Assembly: GCA_020852035.1 (NCBI GenBank)
Contig: JADZBR010000170.1
Span: 1-5,513 of the forward strand
DNA from: Caulobacteraceae bacterium
Lineage (GTDB): Bacteria; Pseudomonadota; Alphaproteobacteria; Caulobacterales; Caulobacteraceae
Direction: 5' to 3'
DNA: 5,513 bases
This document shows positions 1 through 5,513 of this stretch, one piece after another. The notes beneath the pieces are model-generated. The model had not been told where the DNA came from, did not search any database, and saw nothing but the letters and a program-made list of their open reading frames with translations. How positions within the stretch are numbered: position 1 is the stretch's first letter; the number at the start of each line of letters is the position of its first letter. A program made the translations under genes and the position numbers.

Positions 1-3000
1 CCGTAGTAGTTGAAGCCGTAGGCCAGCTGGGCGTAGCCGCCGATCATGTGGGTCGGCTTGGGCACGGTGCGGGTGACCGAGTTGTGGATGCCGCCGCGCA
101 GGCCGGTGAGTTCCGAGCCGGGCGTGTTCACGATCTTTTCCTGAGCGTGGTACATGAAGGTGGTGCCTTCACGGATGCGCTGCGAGACCACCGCGCGGGC
201 GGTGAGCGCCCCATTGGCGTTGAAGACCTCGATCCAGTCGTTGTCCTCGATCCCCGCCTGCCGGGCGTCCTGCTCCGACACCCAGACGACCGGGCCGCCG
301 CGGTTCAGGGTCAGCATCAGCAGGTTGTCGGAATAGGTGGAGTGGATGCCCCATTTCTGGTGCGGGGTGATGAAGTTCAGGACGATTTCGGTCTCGCCGT
401 TCGGCTTCTTGCCCTGCATCCAGGTGGTCTTGAGGTCGACGGGCGGGCGATAGACGCAGAGCGCCTCGCCGAACGCGCGCATCCACAGGTGGTCCTGGTA
501 GAGCTGCTGGCGGCCGGTCAGGGTCCGCCACGGGATCAGCTCGTGCACGTTGGTGTAGCCGGCGTTGTAGCAGACGTGCTCGCTCTCCAGACCCGACCAG
601 ATCGGCGAGGAGATGATCTTGCGCGGCTGGGCGACCAGGTCGCGGAAGCGGATCTTCTCGTCCTCCTTGGGCAGCGCCAGGTGCGCGTGCTCGCGCCCGG
701 TCTGTTTCTCCAGCGCCTGCCAGGCCTTGACCGCCACCTCGCCATTGGTCTCCGGGGCCAGCATCAGCACCGCTTCGCAGGCGTCGATGTCGCTCTCGAT
801 CCTGGGCAGGCCCTGGGTGGCGCCCGGCTCGGCGACCGCGCCGTTCAGGTCGGCCAGCAGGCCCACCTCGTGCTCGGTGTTCCAGGCCAGGCCCTTGCCG
901 CCGTTGCCAGCCTTGCTCATCAGCGGCCCCAGCGAGGTGAAACGCCTGTAGAGGTTGGGGTAGTCGCGCTCGATGACGGTGATCTGCGGCATGGTCTTGC
1001 CGGGGACCGGTTCGCACTCGCCCCGGTACCAGTCCTTGACCTCGAACGGCTGGGCCAGTTCGCCGGGGCTGTCGTGCTGGATCGGCGTCAGGACGACATC
1101 CTGCTCCACGCCGAGAACCTCCGGGGCGACGTCCGAGAACGCCTTGGCGATCGCCTTGAAGATTTCCCAGTCCGACTTGGCTTCCCACGCCGGGTCCACG
1201 GCCGCGCCGAGCGGGTGGATGAAGGGGTGCATGTCGGAGGTGTTGAGGTCGTTCTTCTCGTACCAGGTGGCGGTCGGCAGGACGATGTCGGAGTAGACGG
1301 CCGTGGTCGACATCCGGAAGTCGAGGGTGACCAGCAGGTCGAGCTTTCCTTCCGGCGCCTCGTCATGCCAGGCCACGTCGACGGGCTTCTGGCGGCCCAT
1401 CTGGCCCAGGTCCTTGCCCTGCACGCCGTGCGCGGCGCCCAGGAGGTGCTTCAGGAAATACTCGTGGCCCTTGCCCGACGAACCCAGCAGGTTCGAGCGC
1501 CAGACGAACATGTTGCGCGGCCAGTTGGCCGGGTCGTCGGGGTCGTGACAGGAGAGCTCGAGGTTGCGCGCCTTCAGTTCGCGCACCGCATAGGCTTTGG
1601 GGTCGACGCCCTCGGCGGCGGCGGCGCGCGCCACCTCCAGCGGGTTGGTCTTCAGCGCCGGCGCGGAGGGCAGCCAGCCCATCCGCTCGGCCCGGACGTT
1701 GAAGTCGATCAACGAGGCGTCCCACGGGCCCTGCGGGGCGGTCGGCGACAGGATCTCCGAGGCGCTCACCGTCTCGTAGCGATACTGGTCGGTGTGAGCG
1801 TAGAAGAAGGAGGTGGAGTTCTGCTGGCGGGGCGGGCGGGCCCAGTCCAGCGCGAAGGCCAGCGGCGCCCAGCCGGTCTGCGGGCGCAGCTTTTCCTGGC
1901 CGACGTAGTGGCTCCAGCCGCCGCCCGACTGGCCCACGCAGCCGCACATCACCAGCATGTTGATGACGCCGCGGTAGTTCATGTCCATGTGGAACCAGTG
2001 ATTCATCGCCGCGCCGATGATCACCATCGACTTGCCGTTGGTCTTCTCGGCGTTGGTGGCGAAGCCGCGGGCCGTGGCGATGATCTGTTCGGCCGGGACG
2101 CTGGTGATCGCCTCCGCCCAGCCGGGGGAATAGGGCTCCAGGCTGTCGTAGGACTGCGGCATGTGCTCGCCGCCGAAACCCTGGTCGACGCCGTAGTTGG
2201 CCAGGAACAGGTCGTAGACGCAGGCCACCAGCGCCTCGCCGTCCTTCAGCCGCAGGCGCTTGACCGGCACGTTGCGGACCAGCACGTCCGGGTGCTCGGT
2301 GGAGGCGAAGCCGTTCGAGGCGGTATTGGCGAAATAGGGGAAGCGGACCCCGACCACCTCGTCGTGGACGCCGTTCAGCCCCAGCCGCAGGACAGCCTCG
2401 GCGCCCTCGGCGTCCTTCTCCTCCAGGTTCCACTTGCCGTCCTCGCCCCAGCGGAAGCCGATCGAGCCGTTGGGCACGCAGATCCGGCCGCTCTCCTCAT
2501 CGAGGGCGACGGTCTTCCATTCGGGGTTGTTGGTTTGGCCCAGGTCGTCGGCGAAGTCGGAAGCGCGCAGCAGCCGGTCGGAGACAAAGCCGCCGTCCTG
2601 CGGGGCGAGGCGGACGAGCATGGGCAGGTCGGAGTAGCGGCGGATGTAGTCGCGGAAGTAGGGGACCTGCCGGTCGTGGTGATATTCCTTCAGGATCACG
2701 TGGCCGAAGGCCATCGCCAGGGCCGCGTCGGTCCCCTGTTTCACCGCCAGCCACAGGTCGGAGAACTTCGAGGCTTCCGAATAGTCGGGGCAGATCACCA
2801 CCGACTTGGCGCCCCGGTAGCGGGCCTCGGTGTAGAAGTGGGCGTCCGGCGTGCGGGTCTGCGGCACGTTCGAGCCCCACAGCAGCAGGAAGCCCGAATT
2901 GTACCAGTCGGCGCTCTCGGCCACGTCGGTCTGCTCGCCCCAGGTCTGGGGCGACGAGGGCGGCAGGTCGCAGTACCAGTCGTAGAACGAGCCGCAGACG

Positions 3001-3632
3001 CCGCCGAGCAGCTGCAGATAGCGCGCGCCGGCCGCGTAGGAGATCATCGACATGGCCGGGATCGGCGAGAAGCCGAACACTCGGTCGGGGCCCCATTCCT
3101 TGACCGTGTGCGCGTTGGCCGCGGCGACGATCTCGGTGACCTCGTCCCAGGTGGCGCGCACGAAGCCGCCCGAGCCGCGCATCGAGGTGTAGGACTTGCG
3201 CTTGGCTGGGTCGGCCTGGATCGAGGCCCAAGCCGCGACCGGCGAGCGGGTGGCGCGCGCCTCGCGCCACAGCCGGAGCAGCCGCGAGCGGACCAGCGGA
3301 TATTTCACGCGGTTGGCGGAATAGAGATACCAGCTGTAGCTGGCCCCTCGCGCGCAGCCGCGCGGCTCGTGGTTGGGCAGTTCCGGCCGCGTGCGCGGAT
3401 AGTCGGTCTGCTGCGTCTCCCAGGTGACGATCCCGCCCTTGACGTAGATTTTCCACGAGCAGGAGCCGGTGCAGTTCACGCCGTGGGTGGAGCGGACGAT
3501 CTTGTCGTGGCGCCAGCGCGAGCGGTAGGCCTCCTCCCAGGCGCGGTCTTCGTCGTTCATCACGCCGTGGCCGTCGGAGAAGAGTTCCGTCTTGCGCGTG
3601 AAGAACGCCAGGCGGTCGAGGGTATGGCTCAT
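1..3632 (-). CDS. narG: Respiratory nitrate reductase alpha subunit NarG (3' end beyond window)
   Basis: This is the catalytic subunit of membrane-bound nitrate reductase, which reduces nitrate to nitrite at a Mo-bis-MGD centre on the cytoplasmic face and receives electrons through NarH and NarI. I translated the minus strand from ATG 3632-3630; it is one open frame of 1210 codons ending in GFNYY plus a partial Gly codon at position 1. E. coli NarG (1247 aa) continues about 36 residues past this point, so only the extreme C-terminus is missing. The FS0 [4Fe-4S] ligands are present as His50, Cys54, Cys58 and Cys93 (HGVNCTGSC, then PRGCARG). The molybdenum ligand is Asp218 in SFYDWYCDLPP, equivalent to E. 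coli Asp222. Other family landmarks are GEQTDV, WGSNVPQTRTPDAHF, NHWFHMDMNYRG (from residue 544), CGCVGQSGGGW, LPTATWYEKNDLNTSDMHPF and PHQKWGIHSTYSDN (from residue 1090). The N-terminus (DRLAFFTRK) carries only the usual degenerate twin-arginine-like remnant. The start overlaps the narK2 stop, so translation is probably coupled. No frameshift or missing key residue was seen. Confidence 0.98.
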   Translation of the reverse strand, partial: MSHTLDRLAFFTRKTELFSDGHGVMNDEDRAWEEAYRSRWRHDKIVRSTHGVNCTGSCSWKIYVKGGIVTWETQQTDYPRTRPELPNHEPRGCARGASYSWYLYSANRVKYPLVRSRLLRLWREARATRSPVAAWASIQADPAKRKSYTSMRGSGGFVRATWDEVTEIVAAANAHTVKEWGPDRVFGFSPIPAMSMISYAAGARYLQLLGGVCGSFYDWYCDLPPSSPQTWGEQTDVAESADWYNSGFLLLWGSNVPQTRTPDAHFYTEARYRGAKSVVICPDYSEASKFSDLWLAVKQGTDAALAMAFGHVILKEYHHDRQVPYFRDYIRRYSDLPMLVRLAPQDGGFVSDRLLRASDFADDLGQTNNPEWKTVALDEESGRICVPNGSIGFRWGEDGKWNLEEKDAEGAEAVLRLGLNGVHDEVVGVRFPYFANTASNGFASTEHPDVLVRNVPVKRLRLKDGEALVACVYDLFLANYGVDQGFGGEHMPQSYDSLEPYSPGWAEAITSVPAEQIIATARGFATNAEKTNGKSMVIIGAAMNHWFHMDMNYRGVINMLVMCGCVGQSGGGWSHYVGQEKLRPQTGWAPLAFALDWARPPRQQNSTSFFYAHTDQYRYETVSASEILSPTAPQGPWDASLIDFNVRAERMGWLPSAPALKTNPLEVARAAAAEGVDPKAYAVRELKARNLELSCHDPDDPANWPRNMFVWRSNLLGSSGKGHEYFLKHLLGAAHGVQGKDLGQMGRQKPVDVAWHDEAPEGKLDLLVTLDFRMSTTAVYSDIVLPTATWYEKNDLNTSDMHPFIHPLGAAVDPAWEAKSDWEIFKAIAKAFSDVAPEVLGVEQDVVLTPIQHDSPGELAQPFEVKDWYRGECEPVPGKTMPQITVIERDYPNLYRRFTSLGPLMSKAGNGGKGLAWNTEHEVGLLADLNGAVAEPGATQGLPRIESDIDACEAVLMLAPETNGEVAVKAWQALEKQTGREHAHLALPKEDEKIRFRDLVAQPRKIISSPIWSGLESEHVCYNAGYTNVHELIPWRTLTGRQQLYQDHLWMRAFGEALCVYRPPVDLKTTWMQGKKPNGETEIVLNFITPHQKWGIHSTYSDNLLMLTLNRGGPVVWVSEQDARQAGIEDNDWIEVFNANGALTARAVVSQRIREGTTFMYHAQEKIVNTPGSELTGLRGGIHNSVTRTVPKPTHMIGGYAQLAYGFNYY
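3629..3632 (-). other. ATGA stop/start overlap between narK2 and narG
   Basis: Read on the minus strand, the sequence is GCAGAATGAGC. The TGA that ends narK2 (3631-3629) shares bases with the ATG of narG (3632-3630). A weak Shine-Dalgarno-like AAGG (3646-3643) lies 10 bases before the ATG, inside the last narK2 codons. The weak site plus the overlap suggest that ribosomes finishing narK2 reinitiate on narG; this coupling is inferred, while the overlap itself is read directly. Confidence 0.9.
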
Positions 3633-5050
3633 TCTGCGGGGACCTTGATGGCGTAGGACTGGACGTGGAGCATCGAGCGCTTCCGGGCGTAGGCGGCCCA
3701 GTTCACGATCGCGCAGCTCAGGTAGAAGCCGAGGAAGATGAAGAGGGCGGTCTCGGGCCGCCCGGTCGCCTTCAGCGAGTCGCCGAAGGCCAGGGGGATG
3801 AAGAAGCCGCCGAAGGCGCCGACGGCCGAGGTGAAGCCGACGATCGCGGCCGATTCCATCTCGGCGACCTTCAGGCGCTGGGCCGGGTCGGCGGCCGGCA
3901 TCAGCCGGGGCATGTCGGCGCGCACGATCGCCGGGATCATCTGGAAGGTGGAGGCGTTGCCCCCGCCGGTCCAGAAGAACAGCCACAGGAAGGCCGCTAA
4001 GAAGATCGGGAAGGACGCCGGCGCGCCGCCGGCGCCGACGCCGTAGAGCACGCCGCCGACGCCGGCGGCCAGGGCCAGGAAGACATACTGGGTCACGTGC
4101 TCGCCGCCGAACCTGTCGGAGACCCAGCCGGTCAGGGCCCGCGAGGCGGCGCCGACCAGCGGCCCCAGGAACGCGAACTTCAGGACGAGGATGTCGGGGA
4201 ACAGCGTCTTGCTCAGCAGCGGGAAGGCCGCCGAGAAGCCGATGAAGGAGCCGAAGGTGCCCAGGTACAGGTAGCACATCACCCAGTTGTGGGTCCGCTT
4301 GAAGACCACCGCCTGGCTGGCGAACGAAGCCTTCGCCGAAGCGATGTCGTTCATCCCGACCCAGGCCGCCGCGGCGGCGGCGAGGATGAAGGGGACCCAG
4401 ACGAAACCGGCGTTCTGCAGCCAGATCTGGCTTTCCACCCCCTTCTCGACGGCGATCTGCGGCGCGCCGACCACGGGGGCGAAGGCGCCGGCGGCGATCA
4501 CCACCGGGACCAGGAACTGCATCAGGCTGACGCCGAGGTTGCCGAAGCCGGCGTTGACCGCCAGGGCGTTGCCCTTCTCGGCCTTCGGATAGAAGAACGA
4601 GATGTTGGACATCGAGGAGGCGAAGTTGCCGCCGCCGAGGCCGCAGGCCAGGGCCAGGGCCAGGAACACCCAGTAGGGCGTCTGCGGGTTCTGCACGGCC
4701 AGCCCGATGCCCACCGCCGGGACCAGCAGCGACAGGGTCGAGACCATCGTCCAGAGCCGCCCGCCCAGGATCGGGACCAGGAAGCTGTAGAAGACCCGCA
4801 GCGTCGCGCCGGAAAGCGCCGGCAGGGCGGTCAGCCAGAACAGCTGGTCGGTGGTGAAGTCGAAGCCGATGAACCTCAGCTTGGCCACGACCACCGACCA
4901 CACCATCCAGATGGCGAAGGCGAGGGTCAGGTTGGGCACGCTGATCCACAGGTTCCTGGTCGCCAGCCGCTTGCCGCCGCCGTCCCAGAACGCCTGGTCT
5001 TCGGGGCGCCAGTCGTGGAGCACATGACGGCCGGATCGTGACGCGGACAT
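3629..5050 (-). CDS. narK2: NarK2-type nitrate/nitrite transporter, MFS (NNP family)
   Basis: This is a 12-helix inner-membrane transporter of the nitrate/nitrite porter family, most likely exchanging external nitrate for internal nitrite in support of the nitrate reductase encoded next. Residue numbers here count from the upstream ATG at 5056. The N-terminus reads DWRPEDQAFW, then a first helix near 40-60, as in E. coli NarK. Arg87 in TLRVFYSF and Arg306 in ASRALTGW match the two substrate-binding arginines known in E. coli NarK (Arg89 and Arg305). The first nitrate signature is NAGFGNLGVSLMQ at 168-180, and the second is GGGNASTFQMIP at 364-375. The length, 473-475 aa, is normal. Two in-frame ATGs exist: 5056 and 5050. 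I prefer 5050 (473 aa) because GAGAGG at 5063-5058 sits 7 bases before it but only 1 base before 5056. The gene follows narK1 closely and overlaps narG by four bases, so all three are probably one operon. A hydrophobic run of six alanines (226-231) and a single rare TTA Leu codon (residue 353) are minor oddities. Calling it NarK2 rather than plain NarK rests on the NarK1-like neighbour; transport direction cannot be read from sequence. Confidence 0.95.
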   Translation of the reverse strand: MSASRSGRHVLHDWRPEDQAFWDGGGKRLATRNLWISVPNLTLAFAIWMVWSVVVAKLRFIGFDFTTDQLFWLTALPALSGATLRVFYSFLVPILGGRLWTMVSTLSLLVPAVGIGLAVQNPQTPYWVFLALALACGLGGGNFASSMSNISFFYPKAEKGNALAVNAGFGNLGVSLMQFLVPVVIAAGAFAPVVGAPQIAVEKGVESQIWLQNAGFVWVPFILAAAAAAWVGMNDIASAKASFASQAVVFKRTHNWVMCYLYLGTFGSFIGFSAAFPLLSKTLFPDILVLKFAFLGPLVGAASRALTGWVSDRFGGEHVTQYVFLALAAGVGGVLYGVGAGGAPASFPIFLAAFLWLFFWTGGGNASTFQMIPAIVRADMPRLMPAADPAQRLKVAEMESAAIVGFTSAVGAFGGFFIPLAFGDSLKATGRPETALFIFLGFYLSCAIVNWAAYARKRSMLHVQSYAIKVPAE

Positions 5051-5057
5051 GGACATG

Positions 5058-5063
5058 CCTCTC
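5058..5063 (-). promoter_or_regulatory. Ribosome binding site of narK2
   Basis: GAGAGG on the minus strand lies 7 bases before the ATG at 5050 and only 1 base before the ATG at 5056. The spacing favours 5050 as the true start. It falls in the short gap just after the narK1 stop codon. Confidence 0.65.
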
Positions 5064-5066
5064 GAG

Positions 5067-5513
5067 TTATCGGACCGCCCGCAGGCCGCCGGCGGCGGCT
5101 TGCGGCTGGAGGGGGGAGTGCTGGGCCGTCAGGCCGGCCATCTCGGGGAGTTCGGGCAGGGCGCCGAGTTGCGGCGCGGCGCGGTGCTCCATCCGGCGGA
5201 TGGCCAGGTGCATCCAGGCCAGGGCCGCGGCCACCAGCACGAACAGCAGCATGAAACAGCTGGTCCACACGCCGGTCAGGTCGTTGAGGGCGCCGAAGGC
5301 CATCGGCATGACGAAACCGCCCAGGCCGCCGATCATCCCCACCAGGCCGCCGACCGAACCGATGTGGTCGGGGTAGTAGACCGGGATGTGCTTGAACACC
5401 GCCGCCTTGCCCAGGCTCATGGCGAAGCCGAGCACGAAGATCAGGACGACGAACGCAAACAACCCAATCTCGGTATGGAAACGGATCGGCCCCTCGATGC
5501 CTTCGATCACATA
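5067..5513 (-). CDS. narK1: NarK1-type nitrate transporter, C-terminal part (5' end beyond window)
   Basis: This is the last 148 codons of an MFS nitrate/nitrite porter; the frame is open through the window edge at 5513 and ends at TAA 5069-5067. A GTG at 5510 is in frame but cannot be the real start, because the protein begins in the middle of a membrane domain. Counting from that GTG, three hydrophobic segments are visible, at about 16-36, 51-73 and 82-104, fitting helices 10-12 of the family. The motif GKAAVFKHIPVYYP (34-47) followed by GGLVGMIGGLGGF (54-66) is the second nitrate-signature region as it appears in NarK1 proteins, and differs from the STFQMIP version in the next gene. NarK1 proteins are thought to be nitrate/proton symporters that start nitrate uptake before nitrite has built up; this role is assigned by family. 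After the last helix comes a hydrophilic tail of about 43 residues rich in Ala, Pro, Gln and Leu, with no recognisable domain. The gene ends 16 bases before the preferred narK2 start. Confidence 0.9.
   Translation of the reverse strand, partial: YVIEGIEGPIRFHTEIGLFAFVVLIFVLGFAMSLGKAAVFKHIPVYYPDHIGSVGGLVGMIGGLGGFVMPMAFGALNDLTGVWTSCFMLLFVLVAAALAWMHLAIRRMEHRAAPQLGALPELPEMAGLTAQHSPLQPQAAAGGLRAVR

Noticed and set aside
169..3456. Minus-strand open frames at 169-1188, 1363-2433 and 2497-3456 with Arg/Gly/Pro/Ala-rich products
   Set aside because: They lie in other frames of the same strand as narG and are GC-driven shadows. They do not mark a frameshift, because NarG reads continuously in its own frame from 3632 to 1.
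48..3656. Plus-strand open frame of 1202 codons, the longest closed frame in the window
   Set aside because: It is the codon-aligned antisense of narG. The minus strand encodes a full NarG with all metal ligands, while the plus-strand product is low-complexity (rich in Val, Arg, Gly, Leu, Asp) with no recognisable domain, and its ATG and stop fall at arbitrary places inside narG and narK2.
3665..5041. Plus-strand open frames at 3665-4000 and 4097-5041
   Set aside because: They are codon-aligned antisense shadows of narK2, with compositionally biased, highly charged products and no domain.
5057..5066. Possible promoter or terminator between narK1 and narK2
   Set aside because: The gap is only 10-16 bases, with no hairpin, T-run or -35/-10 pattern. 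It holds just the narK2 ribosome binding site.
4927..5268. Minus-strand frame of 113 codons spanning the narK1/narK2 junction
   Set aside because: It overlaps the end of NarK1 and the start of NarK2 in a third frame. Its product is Arg/Pro/Ala-rich with no motif, and both flanking frames are convincing transporters.
5067..5510. GTG at 5510 as the start of a small complete 147-residue protein
   Set aside because: The frame stays open to the window edge, and the product begins directly before helix 10 of a 12-helix transporter. It is the tail of a gene cut by the window, not a separate small gene.

Overview
This window is the start of a respiratory nitrate reductase locus. All genes lie on the minus strand, so the transcript runs from high to low coordinates. 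The DNA is very GC-rich, with strong G/C preference at third codon positions. The proteins are typical proteobacterial NarK and NarG. An alphaproteobacterium (for example a Caulobacter/Brevundimonas/Phenylobacterium-like organism) is a plausible host, but this is inferred from composition and gene order, not from any marker gene.

Layout in transcription order: (1) 5513-5067 holds the last 148 codons of a first nitrate/nitrite-family MFS transporter of the NarK1 type, cut by the window edge. (2) After a gap of 10-16 bases comes a complete second transporter of the NarK2 type (5050-3629), whose final codons overlap the next gene in an ATGA junction. (3) narG (3632 down to position 1) encodes the molybdenum catalytic subunit of the membrane-bound cytoplasmic nitrate reductase. 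It is intact over 1210 codons and runs off the window about 35-40 residues before its expected end.

Together the genes describe anaerobic nitrate respiration. The transporter pair imports nitrate and exchanges it for nitrite. NarG, with NarH, NarJ and NarI (expected beyond position 1 but not visible here), reduces nitrate to nitrite on the cytoplasmic side using quinol electrons. The order narK1-narK2-narG matches the known narK1K2GHJI organisation of denitrifiers such as Pseudomonas aeruginosa. No promoter, terminator, RNA gene, repeat or mobile element was found. The operon promoter should lie upstream of position 5513. There is no gene-free stretch longer than a few bases.

I see no undescribed system here. 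The points worth a second look are modest: the tight narK1/narK2/narG junctions, the choice of narK2 start, a long non-membrane tail on NarK1, and a 1202-codon stop-free antisense frame over narG that codon bias explains.
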